From contig OZ240208.1 in NCBI GenBank assembly GCA_965197455.1, positions 2,046,001-2,110,000 on the forward strand: 64,000 nt of DNA, written 5' to 3'. Positions 18,341 through 27,777 of the stretch are shown in pieces. Every line of letters begins with the position of its first letter. The first letter of the stretch is position 1. The stretch is from JAGWBD01 sp965197455 (lineage in GTDB: Bacteria > Chloroflexota > Anaerolineae > Aggregatilineales > Phototrophicaceae). A program made the translations under genes and the position numbers. Below the pieces are notes generated by a model. The model searched no databases and was not told the DNA's origin. It saw nothing but the letters and a program-made list of their open reading frames with translations.

Positions 18341-19702
18341 TCAGTCCCACAGCGTCTCGAAGGAACGTCCCCGCAGCAGCATGACGTCCGCCAGGATGGA
18401 GTGCGTACCGCAGAGCAGCATCGTGCCGCCGCGACCCGCCGCCGTCTGCGCCAGCGCAAGGGCCTGCTCCAGCTGTGGCACGTGCCTGACCGGCACGCCC
18501 GGCGCCACACACGCCCGGGCCAGACCGAGCAGCTCGTCAGCCGGCGGAAAGCTCAGGATGGGGTTGCGCGGCGTCTCGCAGAAGATGAGGCCGTCGCAGG
18601 CCGGCGCCAGCGCCTCAATCACGCCCGCGTAATCCTTGTCCTGCGGCACGGCCAGGATGACCTGCAGCGGACGGCTGACCTGCGCGCCCAGGCTTTCGAG
18701 CGCGTACTGCGCGGAGCTGCCGTGCACGGCGCCGTCGACATGCAGCGCGGGCGCGTCCTGCAGTTGCTCCAGCCGGCCAGGCCAACGCAGCGTCGCCAGG
18801 CGCGCGGCGAAGGCGGCAGCATCGTCTGCGCCGCCGAGACGCGCGCACAGGTCCATGGCGGCGTGCAACGCCAGGCTGGCGTTGGCGGCCTGATGGCGCC
18901 CGCGCAGGGGCAGGTGGAATGTGCCGTGGCCCGGCAGCGAGATGCGCTGTCCCTGCGCCGTCGTGGCCAGCGGCTGCGCCAGCTGCAAGGGCGTGAGCAC
19001 ATCCAGCTGCGCCCCCTGCACGCGCGCTTCCCGCGCCAGGGCCTGCTCGACCGGCGCGGCCTGCGGCAGGCTGATGACGCGGCTGCGCGCCTTGATGATG
19101 CCGGCCTTGTGCCAGGCGATGCGCGCCAGCCCCGGCCCCAGCCAGTAGTCGTGCTCCCTGACGACGGGCGTGATCAGCGACAGGGCGTTGGGCACCAGCG
19201 CGACGTCATCGAAGCGACCGCCGCGCCCCACCTCCAGAACCGCCGCCGCGACCTCCTGCTCGTCAAACCAGCGCAGCGCCAGCGCCAGGAAGAGACCGGT
19301 AGGGCTGAAATACTGCTGCGCCTCCAGCTCCGCCTCGATGCGTTCCACAGCCGGCGCCAGCCAGCCCAGAATGCGCAGAAAGTCCGACAGCGGAATAGCG
19401 CGGCCATCCACGCGTATACGTTCGCGCCAGGAGATGAGATGTGGACTGGTGAGCATGCCGACGCGGCGGCCCGGCATCTGCAGCAAACGCGCCATCATGG
19501 CCGTCGTCGAGCCCTTGCCCTTGCTGCCGGTGACCACAGCGTACTCGCGCGCGCCGGCGGGCAGACCCAGGCTTTGCAGCAAGCGCCGGGTGGGCGCCGG
19601 GTCGCGTCCCAGCACATCAGGCGGGCGCGGCTGACCGCGCAGCTTGCGCAGCGAACGGAAGACCCAGGTGACGGCCTCGGCCTCGTTGGCGAAGGCGCTC
19701 AT
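18341..19702 (-). CDS. FolC-like Mur ligase (folylpolyglutamate/dihydrofolate synthase family)
   Basis: This 453-residue ATP-dependent ligase carries the P-loop VVTGSKGKGSTTAMMA, TSPHLISWRERIRVDG, the metal/ATP region VLEVGRGGRFDD and the FolC-like WHKAGIIKARS. The C-terminal domain has LRWPGRLEQLQ, ALHVDGAVHGSSA and LLCGTHSILADV. This follows FolC order, with a normal length. Departures include VVREHDYWLG in place of the usual DHTD-x-LG and DGAVHGSS in place of DGAHNP. It could therefore be a FolC paralogue with another acceptor. The start at 19702 lies 13 bp after the upstream membrane-protein gene. Confidence 0.82.
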   Translation of the reverse strand: MSAFANEAEAVTWVFRSLRKLRGQPRPPDVLGRDPAPTRRLLQSLGLPAGAREYAVVTGSKGKGSTTAMMARLLQMPGRRVGMLTSPHLISWRERIRVDGRAIPLSDFLRILGWLAPAVERIEAELEAQQYFSPTGLFLALALRWFDEQEVAAAVLEVGRGGRFDDVALVPNALSLITPVVREHDYWLGPGLARIAWHKAGIIKARSRVISLPQAAPVEQALAREARVQGAQLDVLTPLQLAQPLATTAQGQRISLPGHGTFHLPLRGRHQAANASLALHAAMDLCARLGGADDAAAFAARLATLRWPGRLEQLQDAPALHVDGAVHGSSAQYALESLGAQVSRPLQVILAVPQDKDYAGVIEALAPACDGLIFCETPRNPILSFPPADELLGLARACVAPGVPVRHVPQLEQALALAQTAAGRGGTMLLCGTHSILADVMLLRGRSFETLWD

Positions 19703-19715
19703 GGCGGCGCCGCGG

Positions 19716-20297
19716 CTATTGTTTGCGTGAGCTTGCGCCAGCCGGACCACGCCGGCGCAACGCGAAGAACCAGATGAGCACGCCCGTAACGAGCATCGCG
19801 CCCATCACCAGCAGCGCGCCCAGCAGCGACAGGCCGAGTCGGGGCAGCAACTGCGACAGGTCGGTGGCCTGCCTGGCCGGCGCGGACGGGGTCGCTACGG
19901 GCAAGGCGCGCGCGCCGTAATCGACCAGGGTTGGCAGCGCGCCTTCCTCAATGCGCTGCGTGAAACTGGCGGCGCCGGTGGCCGCGCGCCCGGCGCTGTT
20001 CACCACCAGGCTGTAGTCACCCGACTGCAAAAACTGGAAGCAGATCACGCCCTGCGCCGCCGTCGGCGAACTGCCCAGCATGCCACTGGCGACCACCAGC
20101 CCCTCACCCGTGCGCAGCTCGGCGCTGACCCCCGCCGTCAGCAGCGGCTCGCCAGGGTCGAGGCTGCCGTTGCCGTTGCGGTCTTCAAAAGCGCGCAGAC
20201 AGAACTGGCCGCCGCCGTCCTGCGCCAGCGTCAGCACGGCCGACGCCAGCAGCAGGCCCGACGCCAGCAGCAGCAGGCGCTGTGGCACGCCACGCAC
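19716..20297 (-). CDS. Envelope protein with SdrD-B-like domain and C-terminal TM anchor
   Basis: This 193-residue protein has a signal peptide (LLLLASGLLLASAVLTLAQ), a small beta domain starting FCLRAFEDRNGNGSLDPGEPLL, a motif of SdrD B-like/prealbumin-like folds with a calcium-type DxNxNGxxD loop, and a C-terminal transmembrane helix (LSLLGALLVMGAMLVTGVLIWFF) ending in RRR. The domain should face outward. The gene starts 1 bp after the LysM gene stop, and the two share the DxNxNxLxEPDE/ DPGE motif, so they are probably one envelope unit. Function unknown. Confidence 0.7.
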   Translation of the reverse strand: MRGVPQRLLLLASGLLLASAVLTLAQDGGGQFCLRAFEDRNGNGSLDPGEPLLTAGVSAELRTGEGLVVASGMLGSSPTAAQGVICFQFLQSGDYSLVVNSAGRAATGAASFTQRIEEGALPTLVDYGARALPVATPSAPARQATDLSQLLPRLGLSLLGALLVMGAMLVTGVLIWFFALRRRGPAGASSRKQ

Positions 20298-20298
20298 C

Positions 20299-21888
20299 TC
20301 AGCGGCGCCAGAGAGACAGCGTCAACACGCCGCCGGCCAGCAGCACCAGCCCGGCCAGGGCGAAGACGGCGTAGCCGATGTTCTCCACGAGCAGCTCCAG
20401 CGGCGGGGCCGAGGTATCCTGCGTGATGTCCTCGCTGAATACGTGAATCTCGTCCGGTGGCGGCGGCTCAGGCGGCAGCAGGCCCGCGACCGCGCCGACC
20501 ACGATGTCCAGGCGCGCGCCGGGCACAACGCTCAACTGCAACTGCCCCGGGGCAGTCAGGCCATAGCCCTCGGGCGCGTCGACCCGCAGTATCCAGGCGC
20601 CGCCCGCCAGTTTTTCGAAACAACTGGCCTCCGTGCCGGTCGCCATGATGGCATCCTCAGCGCCGCCGCTCAGCAGCAGCAAGCCATTCGCCAGCGGAGT
20701 CTCGTCCGGCTCGCGCAGACGGTTCTGGTTGCCGTCATTGAAGAGGGTCACACAGACGCTGGCGCTCATGGCCAGCGGGTCGCTGGCCGGCAGCGCGGCA
20801 ACCGAGACAGGCGCCGGCGCATGATCCGCGCCCACGTCCGATGTGACGGCGCGGCGCGACAGCGACGCAGACGTGCGGGCTGCGGGTTTCGCCCCGGGCG
20901 CGGTTTCCGCCTCCGCCGCAGCCTCCTCATCGGGCACTGCGGCTTCGGACTGGCTCTCTTCCCGCGCGGCGTTACTCCCGGCTCTGCGCACCGTGATCTC
21001 CTGGCCGATGCTGATGATGCGCGGGTTGGTGATGTCCCGGTTGAGCGCCAGCAGTTCGGCGCGCGTCATGTCGTAGGCCACGGCGATGCTGTCGATGGTG
21101 TTGCCCGGGCGCACGACATGCACGATCGAGCCATCATCTTCCGCCCGCTGAGGCGCCACAAAAGGCACCTGGGGCGCGATGGCGGGGGGCACAGCCACTG
21201 CCACGGCTGCGGCTGCCTCACCGCCGCCGGAGCTGCCGCCGGGGCCGCCACCAGTGAGCGAAGTGCCGTCCCAGTAGGTCTTGTTGATGTCCGCTGTGCT
21301 GCCCTGGGTCGAGTACAGGAAGAGCGTCGCCGTGCTGCCGGTGGTGGTCGCGTTAACCGTCAGCTGCTGCCACTGCTCATGCGGCTGCGCCCAGTTCGAC
21401 CACACCACGTCCCCGTCGTTGGGATTGTTGCCGCCATTGGGGTCGATGCCGATGCGCGTCTGTGATCCGGATTCGATAGCCGAGCCGCAATTGCTGGCGC
21501 CAGCCAGGTTACAGGCCTTGACCTGCGACCAGGCGCTGGCCGTGACGTTGCTGCCCGCCGCCACGCCGACCTGCTGATACACCGCGACGGTACAGGTGAC
21601 AAAGCCGCAATCGACGTTGATTGCCCGGCTGCCTTCCTGCGGCGCAGGCCCAGGGCCCGGATGCGGCTGAATGTCCACCTTGTCGCTGCGATTCAAATAA
21701 TCTCCGGTCGCAGCTGCCAGCCAGACTTGCCAGCCTTCGGGCAACCGGATCGGTTTATCGCCCTCACGAACGCTGTAATAGTTGCCCTGCATGCCAGGGT
21801 TGCGCAGCAGTTGCCCCTGGGCCTCCAGCATCGGCGCATACAGGGCGCCCAGAATCAGCAAAAGCAAAACGGACGTCACTCGCCGCAT
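20299..21888 (-). CDS. LysM-domain cell-envelope protein with C-terminal TM anchor
   Basis: This 529-residue exported protein has a signal peptide (VLLLLILGALYAPMLEAQG), an N-terminal carbohydrate-binding-module-like beta domain (about 25-215) with four Cys in CGFVTCTV and CNLAGASNCGS, and a Gly-rich linker. A LysM domain follows (about 265-312: IVHVVRPGNTIDSIAVAYDM through PRIISIGQEITV), then an Ala/Glu-rich linker, an SdrD-B-like repeat (FNDGNQNRLREPDETPL) and a final TM helix (FALAGLVLLAGGVLTLSLW-RR). LysM normally binds peptidoglycan or chitin. It may bridge wall and membrane. It is coupled to the smaller SdrD-like gene. Confidence 0.78.
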   Translation of the reverse strand: MRRVTSVLLLLILGALYAPMLEAQGQLLRNPGMQGNYYSVREGDKPIRLPEGWQVWLAAATGDYLNRSDKVDIQPHPGPGPAPQEGSRAINVDCGFVTCTVAVYQQVGVAAGSNVTASAWSQVKACNLAGASNCGSAIESGSQTRIGIDPNGGNNPNDGDVVWSNWAQPHEQWQQLTVNATTTGSTATLFLYSTQGSTADINKTYWDGTSLTGGGPGGSSGGGEAAAAVAVAVPPAIAPQVPFVAPQRAEDDGSIVHVVRPGNTIDSIAVAYDMTRAELLALNRDITNPRIISIGQEITVRRAGSNAAREESQSEAAVPDEEAAAEAETAPGAKPAARTSASLSRRAVTSDVGADHAPAPVSVAALPASDPLAMSASVCVTLFNDGNQNRLREPDETPLANGLLLLSGGAEDAIMATGTEASCFEKLAGGAWILRVDAPEGYGLTAPGQLQLSVVPGARLDIVVGAVAGLLPPEPPPPDEIHVFSEDITQDTSAPPLELLVENIGYAVFALAGLVLLAGGVLTLSLWRR

Positions 21889-21953
21889 CGCGTTGACTCC
21901 ATTCCTGAGGTCGGCGGGCCGGCAATCTCGCTCCGCCCAAGCCGAGGAGTCAG

Positions 21954-21959
21954 TATAAT
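21954..21959 (+). promoter_or_regulatory. Possible -10 box for the GT4 gene
   Basis: TATAAT in the sequence CAGTATAATACAG, about 68 nt upstream of the glycosyltransferase start, in the 139-bp divergent region with the LysM gene. No recognisable -35. Confidence 0.3.
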
Positions 21960-22027
21960 ACAGTCACGGTTGAGCGGCAATGCAGCGTCGGCCGCCCGGC
22001 CACCCACCATCCCTGGCGGTTCAGCCC

Positions 22028-23194
22028 ATGAACATCCTGCACCTGACTCCCTACTACGCTCCCGCCTGGACCTTCGGCGGCGTCCCGCGCGCGGTGGAAG
22101 GCATGGCGCGCGCGCTGGTGCGCCGTGGCCACCGCGTCACCGTGCTGACGACCGACGCGCTCACTGCCGACGCAGGCCGGGCCGGGCCCGCGGAGGAAGT
22201 GCGCGACGGCGTGCGTGTGCTGCGCGTCGCCAACCTTGCGCCCAGGCTGCGCCGCCAGTTCAACCTTTCCACACCCTTGCGTATGTCTGCTGTGGCGCGC
22301 AAGCTGTTGCCGCAACTGGACATTGTGCATTGCCACGAACTGCGTACGCTGGAAAATCTGCTGGTGACGCCCGGAGCCGCCGCCGCGGGGTTGCCGCTGC
22401 TGCTCTCGCCCCATAACACGCTATCCCACACAACCGGACGCACAGCGCTCAAAGTGCTCTGGGATCGCAGCGTCGGCCCAGGTCTGGCGCAACGCTTCAG
22501 CCACGTCATCGGGCTGACAGACGTGGAAGTCGCCGAACTGCGCGCGCACTGGCCCGGCCACAACACCCCTTTCAGCGTGATCCCCAACGGCATCGACCTG
22601 GCAGACTTCGCCGACCTGGGCGACGGCACGGCCTTTCGCGCGCGCTGGCAGTTGGGCGCGGGACCGCTGTGCCTCTTCATGGGTCGCCTGCACGAGGGCA
22701 AGAGCCTGCAGCCGCTGATCGAGGCCTTTCACCTGACGCAGCGCGCGGACGCCAGGCTGGTCATCGCCGGCCCCGACGAGGGCATGCGCGCGCGCCTCGA
22801 ACTCCTGCTGGACGAACGCATGCGGCTCACGGGCCTGTTGACCGGGCAGGAGCGCCTTGATGCGCTGGCAGCCGCGGACCTGCTCGCGCTGCCGTCCCTC
22901 TACGAGGGCCTGCCCATGGTCGCGCTGGAAGCCATGGGCGCCGGGCTGCCGTTGATCCTTGCGCCGGGCTGCAATCTGCCGCAGGCGGCCGCACGCGGCG
23001 CAGCGCTGGAGGTGCCGCCCCAACCCCGCCCCCTGGCGGCTGCCCTGGAACAGTTGCTGGCGGATGCGCCCCTGCGCGCGCAGATGGGGCGCCGGGGACA
23101 CGCCCTGGTGCGTGAGTCCTTCACCTGGGATGCCATCGCCCTGCGTTACGAGGCCGTCTACCGCGCGCTACTGGACGGGCAGCATATGGTATAG
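22028..23194 (+). CDS. Glycosyltransferase family 4 protein
   Basis: This 388-residue GT-B glycosyltransferase has an N-terminal domain beginning MNILHLTPYYAPAWTFGGVP, with VHCHELRTLENLL and LSPHNTLSHTTG. The C-terminal nucleotide-sugar domain has FSVIPNGIDLADF, LCLFMGRLHEGKSLQPLIEAF and the donor-binding E-x7-E region LPSLYEGLPMVALEAMGAGLP. This is a GT4 retaining enzyme, probably in surface polysaccharide or glycolipid synthesis. The acceptor is unknown. I used the ATG at 22028 because family homology begins there. Confidence 0.92.
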   Translation: MNILHLTPYYAPAWTFGGVPRAVEGMARALVRRGHRVTVLTTDALTADAGRAGPAEEVRDGVRVLRVANLAPRLRRQFNLSTPLRMSAVARKLLPQLDIVHCHELRTLENLLVTPGAAAAGLPLLLSPHNTLSHTTGRTALKVLWDRSVGPGLAQRFSHVIGLTDVEVAELRAHWPGHNTPFSVIPNGIDLADFADLGDGTAFRARWQLGAGPLCLFMGRLHEGKSLQPLIEAFHLTQRADARLVIAGPDEGMRARLELLLDERMRLTGLLTGQERLDALAAADLLALPSLYEGLPMVALEAMGAGLPLILAPGCNLPQAAARGAALEVPPQPRPLAAALEQLLADAPLRAQMGRRGHALVRESFTWDAIALRYEAVYRALLDGQHMV

Positions 23195-23234
23195 TTCATG
23201 CACTCGCCCCGGGGAAGAAGCTGCGAGTCCCGCC

Positions 23235-26200
23235 ATGGCCGACAGTGACGAGCTCGAATATTACGACGACGATGACATCCGCGACCAAATCCCCGACGAC
23301 GATGACGCCGAAGCAAACGGGGAAGCGGCGCAGCCGCAGCGTCCGCCAGTAAGGCCGCTGCAGACTTCGTCGCGCCAGCCTGCCGCCCGCCCACCAGCGC
23401 AACCCACGCGTCCTGCGCCGCGCAAGCCCGGGCCACCGGCCGTCGCATCCGGCCGCGACGCGCCCGCGCCACGCCAGCAGGGCCGTCCGGCGCCCAAACC
23501 CGAAACGCGGCGTCCGGCCCGCCCGCAACCGCAACCACCAGCCAGCTCAGCGCGCCCGCCGGCGCAGCAGCAACCCCGCAGCCAACGTCCCGCCCGCCCG
23601 CCCGACAGGCCGCAGCGCCGCCGTCTGCTGAGCCGCCCTGGCGAACCTGGCCGCAGCCAGCCGCCACCGGAGTCGCAACCCCCCGCGCGCACTGCGGACC
23701 CACCAGGCCGTCTCGCGCGCCTGCTGCGCCGCCAGCCGCGCAAAAGCGGACGCGGACGCATTGCCTGGCCGCGGCGCAGCCCACTGCAGGCCCTGCGGGC
23801 GCGCTTGCCTGGCGGCGTCGAGCGTGCGTCCGGTACCGCCCAACGACAGCGGCCAGCGCTGCAGCTGCCCTTCCTGCGCCGGCGCCCGGACGCCCCCGAA
23901 CGCGCTGCCGGCACGGCGCGCAAACGACGGCGCGGCAACAGCAAGGCGCCCCGTCTCGGCGGACGCGGCCTGACGCTGGACAACAAGCTGGATATTCTCG
24001 GTGTGTTGCTGCTTTTGGCTTCGCTGGCGCTCTTCCTCAGCAGCCTCTCCAGTATGCGCGGCGAGGTCACCCAGCTCATCAACACGTTGCTCGGCAACTT
24101 CTTCGGCTGGGGCGCCATCGCCGTGCCGCTCGCGCTCTTCACCATCGGTGTCTGGCTGATCGTGCGCCACTTCGGCGCGAACGCGCCCGTCATCGACCCC
24201 CTGCGCGTGGCCGGCGTCGCCCTGGTCTACGTCGGCCTGCTGCTGTTCTTCCAGTTCGTGGACAGTTTCAACCCGAACTACTCCAGCATCGATCTCTCGG
24301 ACCCCGTGCGACTGCGGCTGCAGCTCGAGCTCTCGTGGAATGCAGGGCGGGGCGGCGGTTCCACCGGCGCCAGCCTCTACTATTTGCTGGTCACCAGCTT
24401 CGGCGAAGCGGGCATGCTGGTCACCATGGCCGGGCTGCTGCTGATCGGCACCATGCTCGCGCTGCAGGTTTCAGCCGCCGAGCTCGCCGCCGTCTCCGCC
24501 AGGGGTTGGCGTCGCTTCAGCGAGCTGCGTGACCGGCGCGCGCGGGCGCAGGCCAGCCGCAGACAGTCGGAGGTCAATGCTGTGGGCCCGGCCACCTCCG
24601 CCCGGCCTGCCAGCGCGGCGGACGATGACGAGCCACGACCCATCCCCATCACCATGGGCGGACGCACGGTGACGGCCTGGGTGGGCGATGAGGAGCCAGA
24701 AGACCCGGCAGACCAGCCGCCCCGCACAGGACTGCGCCGACTGTCGCCGCGTCTGCGCGCCGGCGTCGAGTCAGCCCTGGCCGGACTCAACCCGGTGGTG
24801 GAGGAAGAGTCAGCTGCGCCCGCCAGCGCACCGCCGCCCGCAGCGGACGCCCCGGCAGATAATCCGCCGCCATCCACACCCGCCACGCCGGCCTCCGCGA
24901 CCGCAGCGCCAGCCGCTGCAATGCCACAACCGTCGTCACCCGTGCCTGACCGCGCGACCGCGCGGGAGGCTGCAAGCTCAGCAGACAATGGGCCGGTGCA
25001 GGAAGACGCGGCCGACGCCTCAGCCACCAGCCCACCCACGCCGACGCAGCATCCCGCCGCCGCCGAAGTCATCGCCGCCACAGCAGCCACACCGCCGCCA
25101 CCACCTGCAGCGGAAGAAACGCCCTCTGCCACCAACATCCCGCCCTCGCCAACTTCCATGCGGCCCACGCTGTCCGCCGCGCCGCGCCGCAAACGGCGCG
25201 ACTGGAAGTTGCCGGACATCCGCAACCTGCTCAACGTCGGTTCGGAATCCGACCTCGACCGCGAGGTTCTGCTCGGCCGCGCGCGCACCATCGAGGAGAC
25301 GCTGCAGAGCTTCGGCGCGCCCGGGCGCGTCGTCGAGGTCAACACCGGTCCCGTCATCACCCAGTTCGGCGTCGAGCCCGACTATCTGCTGACGCGCTCC
25401 GGCAAGAAGACGCGCGTCAAGGTCGGCGCCATCGCCCAGCTGGACAAGGACCTGCAACTCGCGCTCGGCGCCAAAACGATCCGCATCGAGGCGCCGGTGC
25501 CGGGCAAGGGCTACGTCGGCATCGAGGTGCCCAACGCCAGGGCAGCGGTCGTCAGCCTGCGCGATGTCATGGAGGCTAAACAGTTCCGTGCCCTGCAGGC
25601 CGACGCGCCGCTGACCATCGGCCTCGGCCAGAGCGTGGATGGCACGCCCGTGGCCGCGGACCTGGCCAGCATGCCGCATTTGCTCATCGCCGGCACCACC
25701 GGCTCCGGCAAGTCCGTGCTGGTCAACGCCATCATCGTCAGCCTGCTGGTCAACAACCGCCCCGACCAGGTGCGCTTCATCATGGTCGACCCCAAGCGCG
25801 TGGAACTGACCAGCTACAACGGCTTGCCGCACCTGGTGGCGCCGGTCGTCGTCGACCTCGAGCGCACCCTGGGCGTGCTCAAGTGGGTCACGCGCGAGAT
25901 GGACGATCGTTACCGCAAGTTCAGCGAGGCGGGCGCGCGCAACATCGTGGACTTCAACCGCCATCTGGACGGCGATCTGGAGTACATGCCCTACATCGTC
26001 GTCGTCATTGACGAGCTGGCCGACCTGATGATGCTGGCGCCGGACGAGACCGAGCGCGTCATCACGCGCATCGCCGCCCTCGCGCGCGCCACCGGCATTC
26101 ATCTCGTCATCGCCACGCAGCGCCCTTCGGTGGACGTCGTCACCGGCCTCATCAAGGCCAACTTCCCGGCGCGCATCGCCTTCGCCGTGGCCGGCGGCGT

Positions 26201-26768
26201 GGACAGCCGCGTCATCCTCGACCAGCCGGGCGCCGAGCGCCTGCTGGGCAAGGGCGACATGCTCTACCTCAGTGGCAGCGCGCCGGCCGCCGCGCGTTTG
26301 CAGGGCGTGCTCGTCTCGCCAGAGGAGGTCGAAAACGTCACGCGCTACTGGAAGCGTCAGGCGCTCGACGAGCCCGCGCCCAAAGCATTACCTGATTCTG
26401 ACCCTGAGAGCGCGGAAGAGGCCCCGCAGTCAGCGGCCGCGCCGGACATGCCGCCCTTGCCGACGCCGCAACCCGAACAGCGAACGCCGACCCCGCAGCA
26501 GGCGCACCTGGCCTTCCCGGATTTCAGCGCCTGGGAAGAGGAAAGGAATGTCGAGTTGCACGAGCGCGTGACCGACGAGCGCGACGAGCTCTACGAGCAG
26601 GCGGTGGAGATGGTGCGGCGGCTGAACAAGGCTTCGGTGTCGCTGCTGCAGCGCCGCATGCGCATCGGCTACACGCGCGCTGCGCGCCTGATCGACATGA
26701 TGGAGGACGAGGGCGTGGTCGGCCCGGCCCAGGATGGCAGCAAGCCACGCGAGGTGCTGCCAGAGTGA
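23235..26768 (+). CDS. ftsK: DNA translocase FtsK/SpoIIIE
   Basis: This 1177-residue septal DNA pump clears chromosome arms during division. The first ~245 residues are an acidic then Pro/Arg-rich low-complexity tail. Four TM segments lie at about 253-275, 290-315, 325-345 and 380-415, for example ILGVLLLLASLALFL. A long Ala/Pro/Ser-rich linker follows (to ~650). The motor has the conserved GPVITQFGVEPDY, Walker A GTTGSGKSV (about 818) and Walker B YIVVVIDELADLMM (about 920), then IATQRPSVDVVTGLIKANFP. The C-terminal gamma winged helix (about 1115-1177) has KASVSLLQRRMRIGYTRAARL. It follows the GT4 gene by 40 bp. The very long N-tail and linker are unusual in size. Confidence 0.95.
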   Translation: MADSDELEYYDDDDIRDQIPDDDDAEANGEAAQPQRPPVRPLQTSSRQPAARPPAQPTRPAPRKPGPPAVASGRDAPAPRQQGRPAPKPETRRPARPQPQPPASSARPPAQQQPRSQRPARPPDRPQRRRLLSRPGEPGRSQPPPESQPPARTADPPGRLARLLRRQPRKSGRGRIAWPRRSPLQALRARLPGGVERASGTAQRQRPALQLPFLRRRPDAPERAAGTARKRRRGNSKAPRLGGRGLTLDNKLDILGVLLLLASLALFLSSLSSMRGEVTQLINTLLGNFFGWGAIAVPLALFTIGVWLIVRHFGANAPVIDPLRVAGVALVYVGLLLFFQFVDSFNPNYSSIDLSDPVRLRLQLELSWNAGRGGGSTGASLYYLLVTSFGEAGMLVTMAGLLLIGTMLALQVSAAELAAVSARGWRRFSELRDRRARAQASRRQSEVNAVGPATSARPASAADDDEPRPIPITMGGRTVTAWVGDEEPEDPADQPPRTGLRRLSPRLRAGVESALAGLNPVVEEESAAPASAPPPAADAPADNPPPSTPATPASATAAPAAAMPQPSSPVPDRATAREAASSADNGPVQEDAADASATSPPTPTQHPAAAEVIAATAATPPPPPAAEETPSATNIPPSPTSMRPTLSAAPRRKRRDWKLPDIRNLLNVGSESDLDREVLLGRARTIEETLQSFGAPGRVVEVNTGPVITQFGVEPDYLLTRSGKKTRVKVGAIAQLDKDLQLALGAKTIRIEAPVPGKGYVGIEVPNARAAVVSLRDVMEAKQFRALQADAPLTIGLGQSVDGTPVAADLASMPHLLIAGTTGSGKSVLVNAIIVSLLVNNRPDQVRFIMVDPKRVELTSYNGLPHLVAPVVVDLERTLGVLKWVTREMDDRYRKFSEAGARNIVDFNRHLDGDLEYMPYIVVVIDELADLMMLAPDETERVITRIAALARATGIHLVIATQRPSVDVVTGLIKANFPARIAFAVAGGVDSRVILDQPGAERLLGKGDMLYLSGSAPAAARLQGVLVSPEEVENVTRYWKRQALDEPAPKALPDSDPESAEEAPQSAAAPDMPPLPTPQPEQRTPTPQQAHLAFPDFSAWEEERNVELHERVTDERDELYEQAVEMVRRLNKASVSLLQRRMRIGYTRAARLIDMMEDEGVVGPAQDGSKPREVLPE

Positions 26769-26832
26769 GGGAAAGATACAGGTACAGGCCTGGTCATGTT
26801 AGACTGATTGCAGGCAGGACGGAGGCGGAAAA

Positions 26833-27777
26833 TTGAGCTTTGAACACGAAGAAAATAGCCTGGCCACGCTACAACTTTTCGGGAATGGAGGCGATCCTGC
26901 TACGACTGAAGACGCGCTCCGTCAAATGGAAGCGCCACCTTCTGCCGTCGGGAATCCTGTCCTTGCCTGCGAGGACAACCTGGCCTTCATGCGAGATCTG
27001 CCCGCTGAAAAGTTTAAGCTAATCGTCACCTCACCTCCCTACAACCTTGGGAAGGAGTACGAGACGCGGGCTCCGCTGGACGAGTATCTGCAAGCCCAGG
27101 AACGTATCATTCGCGAATGCGTCCGTCTCCTGCACCCGCAGGGGTCGATCTGCTGGCAGGTTGGCAACTATGTCAGGAAAGGGGAGAGCGTCCCTCTCGA
27201 TGCCGTTCTCTACCCCTTGTTTCGGGACACGGGACTGCGCCTCCGCAACCGCATCGTCTGGCAATTTGGACATGGCCTGCATAGCTCCAATCGCCTTTCC
27301 GGACGCTACGAAACGATCAACTGGTGGACCAAGGGCGACGACTACACCTGGAACCTTGATCCTGTCCGGGTGCCCGCGAAATATCCCGACAAGCGACACT
27401 TCAAGGGGCCGAAGGCCGGTCAACTTTCCGGGAATCCGAAGGGCAAGAATCCGGGCGATGTGTGGTCGTTCCCGAATGTCAAAAGCAATCACGTGGAGAA
27501 GACGATTCACCCCTGCCAGTTCCCCGTCGAACTCGTGGAGCGCCTGGTGCTCTCCATGACGAATGCGGGAGATGCCGTTTTTGACCCCTACATGGGGGGC
27601 GGTTCCTCGATTATCGCCGCGCTGATGCATGACCGCGGGGCTTACGGGTGTGACATTGTTCCCGAGTACGTGGAGATTGCGCGCGACCGGGTGCGCCAGC
27701 TCCATGAAGGAATCTTGCGTACCCGGCCGATGGGAAAGCCTGTATACGACCCTGCAAAACCAAACGGCGGACATTGA
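26833..27777 (+). CDS. Type II restriction-modification system DNA methyltransferase (N4-cytosine or N6-adenine)
   Basis: This 314-residue beta-class amino-methyltransferase carries catalytic motif IV (LIVTSPPYNLGKEYE, SPPY) before the SAM motif I near the C-terminus (AVFDPYMGGGSSIIAALMHDRGAYGCDI). SPPY is the usual form in N4-cytosine enzymes. HPCQFPVELVERLV is the conserved segment before motif I. The start is TTG at 26833, chosen because GGAGG lies exactly 7 nt upstream. The stop overlaps the following endonuclease ATG by one base (TGATG). The pairing with a BglII/BstYI-like enzyme suggests methylation of a GATC-centred site, by analogy only. Confidence 0.9.
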   Translation: MSFEHEENSLATLQLFGNGGDPATTEDALRQMEAPPSAVGNPVLACEDNLAFMRDLPAEKFKLIVTSPPYNLGKEYETRAPLDEYLQAQERIIRECVRLLHPQGSICWQVGNYVRKGESVPLDAVLYPLFRDTGLRLRNRIVWQFGHGLHSSNRLSGRYETINWWTKGDDYTWNLDPVRVPAKYPDKRHFKGPKAGQLSGNPKGKNPGDVWSFPNVKSNHVEKTIHPCQFPVELVERLVLSMTNAGDAVFDPYMGGGSSIIAALMHDRGAYGCDIVPEYVEIARDRVRQLHEGILRTRPMGKPVYDPAKPNGGH

